DNA of 64,000 nucleotides from an uncultured Desulfobacteraceae bacterium (lineage in GTDB: Bacteria > Desulfobacterota > Desulfobacteria > Desulfobacterales > UBA2174), in the NCBI GenBank assembly GCA_937982505.1, contig CALJLV010000041.1, positions 1 to 64,000 on the forward strand. Direction: 5' to 3'. Of the stretch, positions 34,938 through 44,752 are shown one piece after another. The stretch's first letter is position 1; each line of letters opens with the position of its first letter. A program made the translations under genes and the position numbers. Under the pieces are notes generated by a model. The model had not been told where the DNA came from. It ran no database searches and saw nothing but the letters and a program-made list of their open reading frames with translations.

Positions 34938-35771
34938 CTACTGGGCGTTGGGCGTGAACAACTGCTTGTCGAGCAGCTTGAAATCCCCGATCAATTTCTG
35001 GCCCCGTTCGCCGGCCATCCACTGGGCGAAGGTGTCGGCCAGATCGACCTTGGCATTGGCGCAGCGCGTCGGATTGACGGTGATCACGCTGTACTGGTTG
35101 AGCAGGATCTGGTCGCCTTCGACCAGAATCTTCAAAGGCGGGTTACCCTGGTGGTTGGCCTCGTACTTGATGTAGGTGCCCCGGTCGGTCATGGTATAGC
35201 CGTTGCGTTCGGCGGCCACGTTGATGGTGTTGAGCATCCCCTGGCCGGTTTGGACGTACCAGGGCTCTTTTTCCGGGATCGGCCCGCCGGTGTCCCGCCA
35301 CAGGGCCATCTCCTGCTGGTGGGTCCCCGACTTGTCGCCGCGGCTGGTAAAGATCGACTGCTTCTCACGGACCGCGGAGAGGGCCTCCCGTACCGATTTG
35401 CCCTTGATCGCAGCCGGGTCGGCCGCCGGGCCGATGATGACGAAGTCGTTGTACATCACCTGGCGTCGGTTGATGCCGAATCCGTCTGCCACAAACTTCT
35501 GCTCCGCAGGCGGCGCGTGAACCAGAAGCACATCCACGTCGCAGTTCTCACCGAGCTTCAAGGCCTTGCCCGTTCCGGTGGCCGTCCACTTGAGTTCGAT
35601 CCCGCTGTCCCTGGTGAACTCGGGAACGAGGTAGTCGAGCAGCCCGGTGTCGTCGGTGCTGGTGGTGGTGGCCATCATGAGGGTCTGCTGGGCGTGGGCG
35701 GACCCGGCGACCGCCAGCAGGACGAGGGCGAAAACGGCGGCGAATCCAAGAATCGGAAAGCGTCGTGACAT
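34938..35771 (-). CDS. tupA: Tungstate ABC transporter substrate-binding protein
   Basis: The 277-residue periplasmic protein has a signal peptide (cleavage near GSAHAQ) and directly after it the oxyanion loop MATTTSTDDTGLLDYL, the TTTST signature of TupA. Later it has SRGDKSGTHQQEM, also typical. TupA proteins bind tungstate with very high selectivity. Tungsten is used by many formate dehydrogenases of sulfate reducers, such as the one in this window. The ATG at 35771 is preceded by AAGGAGG. Confidence 0.94.
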   Translation of the reverse strand: MSRRFPILGFAAVFALVLLAVAGSAHAQQTLMMATTTSTDDTGLLDYLVPEFTRDSGIELKWTATGTGKALKLGENCDVDVLLVHAPPAEQKFVADGFGINRRQVMYNDFVIIGPAADPAAIKGKSVREALSAVREKQSIFTSRGDKSGTHQQEMALWRDTGGPIPEKEPWYVQTGQGMLNTINVAAERNGYTMTDRGTYIKYEANHQGNPPLKILVEGDQILLNQYSVITVNPTRCANAKVDLADTFAQWMAGERGQKLIGDFKLLDKQLFTPNAQ

Positions 35772-35973
35772 GGGACCTCCTTGAAGGAAAAAGGCATGGA
35801 TAAAAAGCGGCCTCGAGCCGGCTCCGAACACGAACTCTTAGTAAGGAGCAAGCTCCCGGATGTCAAACCGATTCGAAGACCGAGGATTTATAACAACCAA
35901 AAGCGACCAGAACAAACAAAGGTTCTTGTCCGGTGGGGCTGCCGGCCATTCATCGCCCGGCCCAGGATCGAAT

Positions 35974-36927
35974 TCACCGTGCCGCGGGGGCTTTCTCCGG
36001 TGGAGGCGCCTCTTCGGCCGGTTCGGCGGGAAAGACCATCCGGCCGCTCAGACTCACGTCGTAGCCGGCCAGTTCCCTGGCCCGATCGAGAAACTCGGAA
36101 TCGTGCAGAAGACCGAGAAAGTACTGGACCCCCTTGTCGAAGAATCGCTCCCGGGTCACCAGCAGATCGTAGCGCTCCCAGCGGATGGGAATGAACCCCA
36201 GTCCCAGCAGCTCGGCCACCGGCCGGATCCCCGGCCCCGCATCGGCGCGGCCGGCCAGGACCTCGAGGCCCACATCCATGTGCCGGGCCACCTCCCGGGT
36301 ATAACCGGCGATCCGTTCCCCCTTGACGCCCTCTTTTTTCAACTCCAGGTCGAACAGCAGGCGGGTGCCCGTGCCCAGGGACCGGTTGACGATGGTCACC
36401 CCGGGGCGCCCCAGATCGGCCACGGTCTGGATTTTCCGGGGATTGTCCCGGGCCAGGAGCATCCCCTGTTCGCGGCGGCAGAAGTTGACCACCACCGGGG
36501 TCCTGTCAAACTCCCGATGGGCGAAGTCGAAGTTGTACTCCTGGCCGTTTTCCTGAAGCAGGTGGCTCGAGGCCAGATGGCAGAGCCCCTGGCGCAGGGC
36601 CCGCAGCCCGCCCATGCTGCCCAGGTTGCCGAAAACGGCCAGATGGTCGCGGTGGCGCTGGTTGAACAGCTGGATGGTCTTGTCCAGGAGAAGATCGTTG
36701 CTGCCGGCCAGCACCAGCAGCCCGTCATAGGGCGGCAGCTTGTTGGCGGCCTCGGGATAGTTGAGGGTGTGGGTTTCCACCCACTGTTCCACCAGATGCA
36801 GGGGAAAGAGCCATTTGCCGGTGATCTTGGTGGCCGGCAGACCCTTTTCCGACACCAGGGTGTAGATCATCTTTTCGTTGACGCCCAGAAACTGGGCCGT
36901 CTCTTTGGTGGACAGAAGCCGTTTCAT
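35974..36927 (-). CDS. Excisionase-type HTH regulator with PBP-like sensor domain
   Basis: The 317-residue protein starts with a MerR/excisionase helix-turn-helix (STKETAQFLGVNEKMIYTLV...KWLFPLHLVEQWV), followed by a PBP-like domain (LVLAGSNDLLLD, RSLGTGTRLLFDLEL, ADAGPGIRPVAELLGLGF). Proteins of this design, often encoded beside Mod/Tup transporters, are thought to sense the oxyanion or molybdopterin. It lies upstream of tupA on the same strand, so control of tupABC is likely (inference). AGGAGG precedes the ATG at 36927. Confidence 0.85.
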   Translation of the reverse strand: MKRLLSTKETAQFLGVNEKMIYTLVSEKGLPATKITGKWLFPLHLVEQWVETHTLNYPEAANKLPPYDGLLVLAGSNDLLLDKTIQLFNQRHRDHLAVFGNLGSMGGLRALRQGLCHLASSHLLQENGQEYNFDFAHREFDRTPVVVNFCRREQGMLLARDNPRKIQTVADLGRPGVTIVNRSLGTGTRLLFDLELKKEGVKGERIAGYTREVARHMDVGLEVLAGRADAGPGIRPVAELLGLGFIPIRWERYDLLVTRERFFDKGVQYFLGLLHDSEFLDRARELAGYDVSLSGRMVFPAEPAEEAPPPEKAPAAR

Positions 36928-36994
36928 GGTCCGCTTGCCTCCTGGTCCCAGGTGTCCCCGCCGGTTCCCGCCAGACTGCGCACTGACGTTATCT

Positions 36995-37023
36995 TGCCTA
37001 TTCACTTGGTCCCGGGTTGTCAA
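36995..37023 (-). promoter_or_regulatory. Candidate promoter of the PBP-like regulator gene
   Basis: On the minus strand TTGACA (37023-37018) is a perfect -35 box, followed after 17 bases by TAGGCA (37000-36995), a weak -10 box. It lies about 70 bases upstream of the start codon at 36927. Confidence 0.35.
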
Positions 37024-37177
37024 ATTTATTTTGAAGCGGTTCTCGAAATACCCCTTGCTTACCGGCTCCGACAGATTCTCCCCGGAACGCTCCTACGGAC
37101 ACGAAATGAGACACCTCCCGGGATGACACGGGAGGCCAGGGTTTCGGAGCAACACGGTTGACCTTCGGCCAGACAAG

Positions 37178-37194
37178 CGTCAGATACCCTGACG
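37178..37194. promoter_or_regulatory. 6-5-6 inverted repeat, possible operator
   Basis: CGTCAG and CTGACG flank ATACC about 150 bases upstream of the HD-GYP start. Symmetry and length suit a dimeric repressor site, but nothing identifies the protein. Confidence 0.3.
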
Positions 37195-37345
37195 TTGACG
37201 GGACCCTGGACGCAGGGGCCGCGCCTGTCGACTTTCCCCGGGTTCTGCCCTATGGTATTGAAACGCGACCTGACAGATGACAGGGCCCGTGCCGGCCCGC
37301 CGCATCCGTGCGATGCGCCATCTTCCACCGGGAGGGATGTGTGAC

Positions 37346-38593
37346 ATGCTGACCCAAGGCGAAAAGCTGGACAAGCTCACCCGGCTGGGAGTGGAACTGA
37401 GCCAGGTGCGCGACCTGGACATCCTCATGGAGCGCGTTCTGGGCGATGCACGCCAGTTCGTCAATGCCGACGCCGGTTCGATCTACATCCGCCGGGGTCA
37501 CGACCTGCATTTCACCTACACGCAGAACGACACCCTGCAGCGGCGCCTGCCTCCCGGTGCGAAGCTGATCTATTCGACCTTCTGCATGCCCATCGACACC
37601 CGCTCCATCGCCGGCTACGTGGCCGCCACCGGCCGGTTGCTCAACATCGACGACGTCTACGCACTGAAGAACAGCGAACCGTACGCCTTCAGTCAGCAGT
37701 TCGACCAGTCGGCCGGCTATCACACCCAGTCCGTATTCACCGTCCCGCTCAAAACCGCCCGGGGCGACATTCTTGGAATTCTGCAGATCATCAACGCCCA
37801 GGACGAAGACCGCAACGTGATCTCCTTTTCCGCCGAAGACGAAAAAATCCTGATCCATTTCGCCAGCCTCGCGGCCGTGGCCCTGGAGCGCGCCCAGATG
37901 ACGCGCGCCATCTTGCTGCGCATGATCCGCATGAGCGAGTTGCGCGATCCCAAGGAGACCGGCGCCCATGTTAACCGGGTGGGCGGATATGCCGTCGAAC
38001 TCTATGAGCAGTGGGCCCGCCGGCGAGCCATGGACCCCAGGCTGGTGGAGCGCAACCGCGACAGCCTGCGCATGGCGGCCATGCTCCACGATGTGGGCAA
38101 GGTGGCCATCAGCGATCTGATCCTCAAGAAGCCGGGACGCTTCAGCCCGGAGGAATTCGAAGCCATGAAGGCCCATACCGTGATCGGAGCGCGTCTCTTT
38201 CTCGACTCCCAGTCGGATTTCGACGAGGCGGCTTGCCAGGTGGCCCTCAATCACCACGAGCGCTGGGACGGCCAGGGGTATCCGGGCATGGTGGATCTGT
38301 CCACCGGCCGGCCGATCCCGGGCGAGACCCTCCCCGACGGCCGCCCCCGCGGCAAGTCCGGCGAGGAGATTCCCCTGTTCGGCCGCATCGTCGCCCTGGC
38401 CGACGTTTTCGACGCCCTCTCTTCGGCCCGTATTTACAAGCCGGCATGGAAGGAATCGGACGTGCTCGACACCATCGCCAGGGAGGCCGGCGCCCAGTTC
38501 GACCCGGAGCTGGTGGACATCTTCTTCAGCTGCCTGGACACCTTGCGGGCTGTTCAGGAGCGCTATGGCGACGAGGACGCGTGCAGTCTCTGA
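37346..38593 (+). CDS. GAF domain - HD-GYP cyclic-di-GMP phosphodiesterase
   Basis: The 415-residue protein has an N-terminal GAF sensor (residues about 10-195) and a C-terminal HD-GYP domain: HDVGKVAISD holds the HD pair and NHHERWDGQGYPG the GYP motif. All metal-binding positions I can check are intact, so hydrolysis of cyclic-di-GMP is expected. There is no membrane segment, so the GAF domain senses a cytoplasmic signal. GGAGGG about 10 bases upstream favours ATG 37346 over 37337. Its last 68 bases overlap the end of the convergent hydrolase gene. Confidence 0.92.
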   Translation: MLTQGEKLDKLTRLGVELSQVRDLDILMERVLGDARQFVNADAGSIYIRRGHDLHFTYTQNDTLQRRLPPGAKLIYSTFCMPIDTRSIAGYVAATGRLLNIDDVYALKNSEPYAFSQQFDQSAGYHTQSVFTVPLKTARGDILGILQIINAQDEDRNVISFSAEDEKILIHFASLAAVALERAQMTRAILLRMIRMSELRDPKETGAHVNRVGGYAVELYEQWARRRAMDPRLVERNRDSLRMAAMLHDVGKVAISDLILKKPGRFSPEEFEAMKAHTVIGARLFLDSQSDFDEAACQVALNHHERWDGQGYPGMVDLSTGRPIPGETLPDGRPRGKSGEEIPLFGRIVALADVFDALSSARIYKPAWKESDVLDTIAREAGAQFDPELVDIFFSCLDTLRAVQERYGDEDACSL

Positions 38594-39386
38594 GGAAGCC
38601 GTCCACATCGTCCCAGAATCGATCCTCGTCCGGCGGACAATCGTTGTGATCGCAAGGGTACAGCACCAGGCGGCTGCCCGGCGCCGCGTGGTGAAGGCGC
38701 CGGGCGTGAGATACGGGAATCGTCGCGTCCCGGGTGCCGTGGACGATCATCACCGGTACAGTGATGCGCCCCAGGATGGACAGGTTATCGAAGGGGTCGC
38801 GCACCAGCCAGGACGGCACCAGATAGCGCCGGCTGAAATCGTGCACGCGGGCGAAGGTCGAAATCAGGATCAGGGCCGCCAGAGGCCGCTCGTCGGCCAG
38901 GAGGCAGGCCGCCGCCCCGCCCAGGCTGCGGCCGCAGGCTGCGATGCGGCCCGCATCGATCTCCGGCCTGGCGGCGATCTGATCGTAGACCGCCGGCATC
39001 GCGGCGTGGATGGCGGCCCGGCTGGCACGCCCCGCGCTGCGGCCATAGCCGGGATACTCCAGCGCCAGAAGACCCCACCCCAGAGCGGTCACCGCGGCCA
39101 TGTCGGCGGTGGCCGTATCGATGGTTTCGGCATTGCCGTGGGTGAAGATCATCACGGGTCCGGGCCGGCCCGGGGCGCTGTCCGGGGGCGGGTGATACCA
39201 GCCTTCCAGGCGGCCCGCCGGGGTGGCGAAGTGCAAGACCCGGAATCCATCGGGAGGACGGGGGTCGGCGCTGACCGGCGCCATGGCCGAAGGGAACAGC
39301 ATGGCCCGCTGAAACAGGAAGAGCAGCAGGCACCAGAGCGCATAGAGGCCTGCCAGTGAAAACCAGAAACGCCATATGGCCGTCAT
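38526..39386 (-). CDS. Membrane-anchored alpha/beta hydrolase
   Basis: The 286-residue protein has one N-terminal membrane segment (FSLAGLYALWCLLLFLFQ) and an alpha/beta hydrolase domain: an oxyanion segment THGNAET, the nucleophile elbow GRSLGG, an acid in HGTRDATIPV and a late histidine (PCDHNDCP). It resembles the BEM46/FrsA-type family of unknown substrate. Its 3' end overlaps the convergent HD-GYP gene by 68 bases, so the two transcripts are antisense there. Confidence 0.87.
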   Translation of the reverse strand: MTAIWRFWFSLAGLYALWCLLLFLFQRAMLFPSAMAPVSADPRPPDGFRVLHFATPAGRLEGWYHPPPDSAPGRPGPVMIFTHGNAETIDTATADMAAVTALGWGLLALEYPGYGRSAGRASRAAIHAAMPAVYDQIAARPEIDAGRIAACGRSLGGAAACLLADERPLAALILISTFARVHDFSRRYLVPSWLVRDPFDNLSILGRITVPVMIVHGTRDATIPVSHARRLHHAAPGSRLVLYPCDHNDCPPDEDRFWDDVDGFLRDCTRPRRHSAPEQPARCPGS

Positions 39387-39395
39387 CTAGACCTC

Positions 39396-40403
39396 ATGAA
39401 TCCCACGACTAGCAGGAACCGTCCGGCACGGGCGCTGGGGCTCTGCTCCGGGGGCCTGGACAGCATGCTGGCCGCCCTGGTGCTGCGCGATCAGGGGATC
39501 GACGTCGCCTGGGTCTGCTTTGAGACCCCGTTTTTCGGCGCCGATCGCGCCCGCCGGGCCGCCGGGCAAATCCGGGTTCCCCTCACCGTGCGCCCCATCA
39601 CCCCGATTTACCTGGAGATGCTGCGCCATCCGCCCTGCGGCTACGGGCGCTGCATGAACCCCTGCATGGACTGCCATGCCCTCATGTTCCGCCTGGCCGG
39701 GGAGATGATGGAAAAGGAGGGCTTCGATTTTCTCTTCAGCGGTGAAGTCCTCGGCCAGCGGCCCATGAGCCAGACCCGCAACGCCCTGCGCTACGTGGAG
39801 AAGCACAGCGGCCGGGCCGGTCTCATCCTCCGGCCCCTCAGCGCCCGCTGCCTGCCCGAGACCCTTCCCGAGCAGCAGGGGCTGGTGGACCGCAGCGGCC
39901 TGTGCGACTGGAGCGGCCGGGGCCGCAAACCCCAGATCGCCATGGCGGCCCAGCGCGGGCTCCTGGACTATCCGGCCCCGGCCGGCGGCTGTCTGCTCAC
40001 CGACAAGGGCTACAGCGCCCGCCTGCGGGACCTCTTCGACCACCAGCCGGACTGCCGCGAATCCGAGCTGCACCTGCTCAAGTTCGGGCGCCACCTGCGC
40101 CTGGACCCCCGGACCAAGATCGTGGTGGGCCGCAACCGGATCGAGAACGAACAGATCGAAGCCTGGGTCGACCCGTCCCGGGACCTCCGCCTCAAGGGGG
40201 TTTCTTTCCCCGGCCCCCTCACGGTGATTCCCGGAGGAGCGCCGCCGGAGACCGTCCTGTTGGCGGCGGCCATCTGCGCCGGCTACGGCAAGGCGCCGCC
40301 GGACCGGCCGGCCCAGGTCCAGGTTTGCGGCCCGGAGGAGGTCCGCCAGATCCTGGTGCGCCCCCTGGCCCCGGTGCATGTACAGCAACGCCTGATTCAT
40401 TAG
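39396..40403 (+). CDS. PP-loop ATP pyrophosphatase, tRNA thiolation-like
   Basis: The 335-residue protein has the PP-loop CSGGLDSML near residue 18 and a cysteine set CGYGRCMNPCMDC near residues 83-95. These are shared with MnmA/ThiI-type proteins that adenylate and thiolate uridine in tRNA, and it may be one of the deltaproteobacterial relatives annotated as tRNA 2-thiouridylate enzymes. The C-terminal half (residues about 200-335) has no domain I recognise. The start at 39396 is 9 bases from the divergent hydrolase start. The exact modification is unknown. Confidence 0.72.
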   Translation: MNPTTSRNRPARALGLCSGGLDSMLAALVLRDQGIDVAWVCFETPFFGADRARRAAGQIRVPLTVRPITPIYLEMLRHPPCGYGRCMNPCMDCHALMFRLAGEMMEKEGFDFLFSGEVLGQRPMSQTRNALRYVEKHSGRAGLILRPLSARCLPETLPEQQGLVDRSGLCDWSGRGRKPQIAMAAQRGLLDYPAPAGGCLLTDKGYSARLRDLFDHQPDCRESELHLLKFGRHLRLDPRTKIVVGRNRIENEQIEAWVDPSRDLRLKGVSFPGPLTVIPGGAPPETVLLAAAICAGYGKAPPDRPAQVQVCGPEEVRQILVRPLAPVHVQQRLIH

Positions 40404-41452
40404 GGCCGGAGGGCGCCACGCAACTGGCCACAGGCCGCGGCGATCTCCTGACCCTTGCTGTAGCGCACGATGGCGGTCTGGTGCCGGTCGGCCAGGTGCT
40501 GCAAAAAGGCCTCCACCACGGACGCCTCGGGCCTGCGGAAATCGCTGCCCGGGTGTTCGTTGAAGGGAATCAGGTTGACCTTGGCGCGGATCCCGTGCAG
40601 CCGCGAGACCAGGCGCCGGGCGTCCGCGGGACTGTCGTTGACCCCCGCGATGAGAATGTACTCGAAGGTGATGCGCCGCCGCGGGGCCAGGGGAAAGGCG
40701 CGGCAGGCCGCCATGAGCGTATCGAGGGGATAGCGCCGGTTGACCGGCATCAGCCGGCTGCGTGTCGGGTCGTCGCCGGCGTTGAGGGACACGGCCAGAT
40801 TGACGCGGCTGTCGCGTCCCAGATCCGCCAGGCGCGGCGCCAGACCGACGGTGGAAAGGGTCACGCGGCGCGGGGAAAAGCCCAGCCCCCAGTCGGCGTC
40901 GGTGATGACCGCCAGAGCGCCGATGACGTTGGCGTAGTTGGCCAGGGGCTCGCCCATGCCCATCAGCACCACGTTGGTCAGCGACGCTTCTCCGTCGCCG
41001 ATGAGGGCCGCCACGTCACGCACCTGGGCCACGATCTCGCCGGCGGTCAGATCGCGCACCAGACCGCCGCGGGCCGTCATGCAGAACCGGCATCCCTGGG
41101 CGCAGCCCACCTGGGTTGAAATACAGAGGGTGTAGTGGCTGCGCTCGCGAATCAGCACGGTTTCAATGCACTGCCCGTCCGCCAGGCCGAAAAGGAACTT
41201 GCGCGTACCGTCGCCGGCCCGCGACTCGGCGCCGGGATGCAGACGGCCCACCGTGAAATGGGCCGCCAGCAGCTGGCGCAAGGATTTGGACAGGTCCGTC
41301 ATGCGCCCGAAGTCGTCCGTCTGTCGCCGATGGACCCAGCGCAGCACCTGGGGCGCGTGAAAAGCCGGCACCGCGCGGGCCGAAAGCCAACTCCGGAGCG
41401 ACTCCAGGGACAACTCCTTGATATCTAATTTGTTCGCTGTTGCAAAGGACAT
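40400..41452 (-). CDS. rlmN: 23S rRNA (adenine-2503-C2)-methyltransferase RlmN
   Basis: The 350-residue radical SAM methyltransferase has the cluster motif CAQGCRFC, the N-terminal RlmN domain (LRWVHRRQTDDFGRMTDLSK) and the C-terminal catalytic cysteine in AAACGQL that forms the methyl-carrying intermediate. It methylates A2503 in the ribosomal peptidyl-transferase centre and A37 in some tRNAs. It is convergent with the PP-loop gene, with a 4-base overlap of stop codons. Confidence 0.96.
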   Translation of the reverse strand: MSFATANKLDIKELSLESLRSWLSARAVPAFHAPQVLRWVHRRQTDDFGRMTDLSKSLRQLLAAHFTVGRLHPGAESRAGDGTRKFLFGLADGQCIETVLIRERSHYTLCISTQVGCAQGCRFCMTARGGLVRDLTAGEIVAQVRDVAALIGDGEASLTNVVLMGMGEPLANYANVIGALAVITDADWGLGFSPRRVTLSTVGLAPRLADLGRDSRVNLAVSLNAGDDPTRSRLMPVNRRYPLDTLMAACRAFPLAPRRRITFEYILIAGVNDSPADARRLVSRLHGIRAKVNLIPFNEHPGSDFRRPEASVVEAFLQHLADRHQTAIVRYSKGQEIAAACGQLRGALRP

Positions 41453-41496
41453 TGGATTAGGATAAAGAAGCTGGATTTATACAGGCTCTATTTTGC

Positions 41497-41525
41497 TTGA
41501 CATAGCATCGGACTGCGTCTATTTA
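41497..41525 (+). promoter_or_regulatory. Sigma-70 promoter upstream of ffh
   Basis: A perfect -35 box TTGACA (41497-41502) and TATTTA (41520-41525) are separated by exactly 17 bases, in an unusually AT-rich stretch about 40 bases before the ffh start. It probably drives the ffh-rpsP block. Confidence 0.62.
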
Positions 41526-41562
41526 CAACGATTTTGTACTTTACACCGGTGGTGGGGCCGCG

Positions 41563-42894
41563 ATGTTTGACAATCTGTCCGAACGGCTCGATGCGGTTTT
41601 TAAAAAGCTCAAGGGCCACGGCAAGTTAACCGAAAGCAACATCGAAGACGGACTCAAGGAGGTGCGCCTGGCCCTTCTCGAGGCCGACGTCCATTACCGG
41701 GTCGTCAAGAAGTTCATCGTCGACGTCAGGCAGCGCGCCCTGGGCCAGGAAGTCATGGCCAGCCTGACACCCGGCCAGCAGGTGGTCAAGATCGTCAACG
41801 ACGAATTGACCGCCCTGATGGGGGCCAGCAATGCCGAACTGAATCTGTCCGGCCCCCATCCGGTACCCCTGATGCTCGTGGGGCTGCAGGGGTCGGGCAA
41901 GACCACCACGGCGGGAAAGCTGGCGCTTTTCCTGCGCGGCCGGGGCCGCAAGCCCTACCTGGTGCCGGCCGATGTCTACCGGCCGGCGGCCATCGACCAG
42001 TTGCGGACTCTGGGCCGGCAGATCGACGTTCCGGTCTATCCCTCCACGGCGGAGATGGACCCGGTACGGATCTGCCAGCAGGCCCGGGCCATGGCCCAGC
42101 AGGCCAGCTGCGACACCGTGCTGCTGGATACGGCCGGGCGGCTGCACATCGATGCCGGGTTGATGGACGAGCTGGTGCGCATCCGCGAAGCGGTCCAGCC
42201 GGCCGAAATCCTGCTGGTGGCCGATGCCATGACCGGCCAGGACGCCGTCAACATCGCCCAGGCCTTTGACGAGCGTCTGGATATCGGCGGCGTGGTGCTC
42301 ACCAAGATGGACGGGGACGCCCGGGGCGGGGCGGCCCTGTCGATCCGATCCATCACGGGCAAGCCCATCAAGTTCGTCGGGGTGGGGGAAAAGCTCGGAG
42401 CCCTGGAGGTGTTTCACCCGGATCGCATGGCCTCCAAGATCCTGGGGATGGGCGACGTGCTCTCGCTCATCGAAAAAGCCCAGGCCGTGGTGGATGAAAA
42501 GCAGGCCGTGCAGCTCCAAAGGAAGCTGCGACGCAACGAGTTCACCCTGGAGGATTTTCGCGACCAGCTCCAGCAGATCGGCAAGATGGGCCCGCTGGGC
42601 GACCTGCTGGGAATGATCCCCGGCCTGGGGCGGCACAAGGAACTGAAAAACCTCAAGGTGGAAGAAAAGGAGCTCGGGCGGATCGTGGCCATCATCAATT
42701 CCATGACCCCCCAGGAGCGGCGCCAGCACGCCATCATCAACGGCAGCCGCCGCAAGCGCATCGCGATGGGAAGCGGCACCAGTGTTCCGGAGGTCAACCG
42801 GCTACTCAAGGATTACGGACAGATGTTGAAAATGATGAAGAAAATCAACAAAGGCGGGATGCGCGGCATGGGCCGCGGGGTCCTGCCGTTCTGA
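41563..42894 (+). CDS. ffh: Signal recognition particle protein Ffh
   Basis: The 443-residue SRP54 GTPase targets nascent membrane proteins to FtsY and SecYEG. The N domain is at residues 1-85, the G domain has [10 protein letters not shown] (P loop), DTAGRLHID and [10 protein letters not shown], and the methionine-rich M domain ([17 protein letters not shown]) binds 4.5S RNA and signal peptides. It heads the conserved ffh-rpsP-khpA-rimM-trmD-rplS-rnhB order. Confidence 0.98.
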   Translation: MFDNLSERLDAVFKKLKGHGKLTESNIEDGLKEVRLALLEADVHYRVVKKFIVDVRQRALGQEVMASLTPGQQVVKIVNDELTALMGASNAELNLSGPHPVPLMLVGLQGSGKTTTAGKLALFLRGRGRKPYLVPADVYRPAAIDQLRTLGRQIDVPVYPSTAEMDPVRICQQARAMAQQASCDTVLLDTAGRLHIDAGLMDELVRIREAVQPAEILLVADAMTGQDAVNIAQAFDERLDIGGVVLTKMDGDARGGAALSIRSITGKPIKFVGVGEKLGALEVFHPDRMASKILGMGDVLSLIEKAQAVVDEKQAVQLQRKLRRNEFTLEDFRDQLQQIGKMGPLGDLLGMIPGLGRHKELKNLKVEEKELGRIVAIINSMTPQERRQHAIINGSRRKRIAMGSGTSVPEVNRLLKDYGQMLKMMKKINKGGMRGMGRGVLPF

Positions 42895-42905
42895 GGAGAG
42901 CAACC

Positions 42906-43160
42906 ATGCCCATCAAGATCAGACTCGCCCGCCACGGGGCCAAGAAGAACCCTTTTTACCGCGTCGTCGTGGCCGACTCGGAAAGCCCCCGTGACGGTCG
43001 CTTCCTGGAGACCGTGGGCACCTACAACCCGCTGAACGACCCGACCGTGGTGACCCTGAAGGGCGAACGGATCCGTGAATGGCTGGCCCGGGGGGCCATC
43101 CCCACCGATACGGTTCGCAGTCTGCTCAAGAAGGAGGGGGTGTTGAACAGCCCGTCATAG
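42906..43160 (+). CDS. rpsP: 30S ribosomal protein S16
   Basis: The 84-residue protein begins [20 protein letters not shown], diagnostic for S16. It is an early-binding protein of the 30S body and starts 11 bases after ffh with a GAGGAG site. Confidence 0.98.
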   Translation: MPIKIRLARHGAKKNPFYRVVVADSESPRDGRFLETVGTYNPLNDPTVVTLKGERIREWLARGAIPTDTVRSLLKKEGVLNSPS

Positions 43161-43204
43161 CTTGCACGGCCCGCAGTGCAACCTTCAACAAAGGAGATGA
43201 GGCC

Positions 43205-43435
43205 ATGAAAGAGCTGATCGCGTCCATTGCCCAGGCCCTGGTCGACCATCCGGATCAAGTGAGCGTCTCCGAAGTGGAAGGAAACCAAACATCCGTACTT
43301 GAGTTGAAGGTTGCCAAGGAGGATCTGGGCAAGGTCATCGGCAAGCAGGGCCGCACCGCCCGGGCCATGCGCACCATTCTGAGCGCCGCTTCGGCCAAGA
43401 TCAAGAAGCGCACCGTGCTGGAAATCATCGAATAG
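43205..43435 (+). CDS. khpA: KH-domain RNA-binding protein KhpA
   Basis: The 76-residue protein has a single KH domain with the loop [11 protein letters not shown]. KhpA (YlqC) binds RNA, often with KhpB, and in many bacteria is encoded between rpsP and rimM, exactly as here. AAGGAG precedes the ATG. A small hairpin (TTGCAC/GTGCAA) lies in the gap before it. Confidence 0.95.
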   Translation: MKELIASIAQALVDHPDQVSVSEVEGNQTSVLELKVAKEDLGKVIGKQGRTARAMRTILSAASAKIKKRTVLEIIE

Positions 43436-43439
43436 GCCC

Positions 43440-43949
43440 ATGCGAAGCGAAGCGATGGTCTCTTTGGGCAAGGTGGTCGGCCCCCACGGGATTCGCGGCC
43501 TGGTAAAGGTCGTCTTCTTTTCGGGACAGGCCCCGGACCTGGGCGCCGACCGCACCATCGAACTGCGACAGGCGGACGGGCGCCGGGTTTGCACTCGGAT
43601 CCTGGACGCAGCCGCCCACCAGCATCAGTTCCTGGTGGGCCTGGAAGGGGTGACGGATCGCAGCGCCGCCGAAGCGCTGACCGGAGCCGAGGTGGTGGTG
43701 GCCCGCGGCCGCCTGCCCCAACCCGAAGCCGACAGCTTCTACTGGACCGATCTGATCGGGCTGACCGTCGCCACCATGGACGGAAAGCCCCTGGGAAACC
43801 TGGTACGCATCCTGGAAACCGGGGCCAACGACGTTTACGTGGTGCGCCAGGGAAAGCGGGAAACCCTCGTACCGGCCCTGGCGGCAGTGGTGCGGCGGGT
43901 GGATCTGGAACAGCGCCGGATGTGGGTCGAGTTGCCCGAAGGCCTCTAG
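43440..43949 (+). CDS. rimM: 16S rRNA processing protein RimM
   Basis: The 169-residue protein has the N-terminal RimM barrel ([16 protein letters not shown]) and the PRC-barrel ([17 protein letters not shown]). It binds S19 and assists maturation of the 30S head. It starts 4 bases after khpA and is followed at once by trmD. Confidence 0.96.
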   Translation: MRSEAMVSLGKVVGPHGIRGLVKVVFFSGQAPDLGADRTIELRQADGRRVCTRILDAAAHQHQFLVGLEGVTDRSAAEALTGAEVVVARGRLPQPEADSFYWTDLIGLTVATMDGKPLGNLVRILETGANDVYVVRQGKRETLVPALAAVVRRVDLEQRRMWVELPEGL

Positions 43950-43954
43950 GACCA

Positions 43955-44752
43955 ATGGATTTCACCGTCCTGACCCTCTTTCCCGAACTGTTCGATGCGT
44001 TCTGGCGCCACGGGATCATCCGCCGGGCCATCGAGGGCCGGATCATCGACGCCGAGGCGGTCAACATCCGCGGCTTCGCTGCCGGCCGGCACCAGACCAC
44101 CGATGACCGGCCCTACGGCGGCGGATGCGGCATGGTGATGAAGCCCGAGCCACTGGCCGGCGCCATTGCCAGCTCCCGCCAGCGGCGGCCCGGGTCCCTC
44201 ACCGTCCTGCTCTCCCCCCAGGGGCGCCCCTTCACCCAGTCCCTGGCGGCGGACCTGGCCGGGCAGGACGGGCTGATCCTGGTCTGCGGACGCTACGAAG
44301 GGATCGACGAGCGGGTCTGCCTGGACCTGGTGGACGTGGAGGTCTCCATCGGCGACTACGTGCTCACCGGCGGTGAAGTGGCCGCCATGATCGTGGTGGA
44401 CGCGGTCACCCGGCTGCTGCCCGGCGCCTTGGGAGGCGCGGATTCGGCGGCCGACGACTCGTTCAGCGCGCCGGGCCTGGAGCATGCCCAGTACACCCGG
44501 CCCCCGGTTTTTGACGGACAGGCGGTCCCCGAGGTGCTCCTGTCCGGGGACCACGCCCGCATCGCCCGGTGGCGGCGCGAATCAGCCCTGATCCGAACCC
44601 TGCTCAAACGCAGTGATCTGCTGCACCGGAGGCGCCTGGCGCCCGAAGAAGTGGCCGTCCTGCGGCGCTGGGCCAAGCAGATTGAGGGGATCATCGATGC
44701 CCAGGCTCTACCTGGCGCTGGTGCACCACCCGGTGATCAACAAAACCGGTGA
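43955..44752 (+). CDS. trmD: tRNA (guanine-N1)-methyltransferase TrmD
   Basis: The 265-residue SPOUT methyltransferase makes m1G37 in tRNA. The deep-knot motifs [13 protein letters not shown] and [11 protein letters not shown] are present, as is [15 protein letters not shown]. The start ([16 protein letters not shown]) is fixed by family alignment; it follows rimM by 5 bases. Its last 56 bases overlap the next gene. Confidence 0.97.
   Translation: MDFTVLTLFPELFDAFWRHGIIRRAIEGRIIDAEAVNIRGFAAGRHQTTDDRPYGGGCGMVMKPEPLAGAIASSRQRRPGSLTVLLSPQGRPFTQSLAADLAGQDGLILVCGRYEGIDERVCLDLVDVEVSIGDYVLTGGEVAAMIVVDAVTRLLPGALGGADSAADDSFSAPGLEHAQYTRPPVFDGQAVPEVLLSGDHARIARWRRESALIRTLLKRSDLLHRRRLAPEEVAVLRRWAKQIEGIIDAQALPGAGAPPGDQQNR

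Larger units (their letters stand above)
36928..37345. other. 418-base divergent intergenic region
   Basis: No gene is supported. It must carry divergent promoters for the PBP-like regulator and the HD-GYP gene. Visible elements are a candidate promoter (36995-37023), a CCTCCCG/CGGGAGG hairpin (37114-37135) and an inverted repeat CGTCAG-ATACC-CTGACG (37178-37194). Confidence 0.5.
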
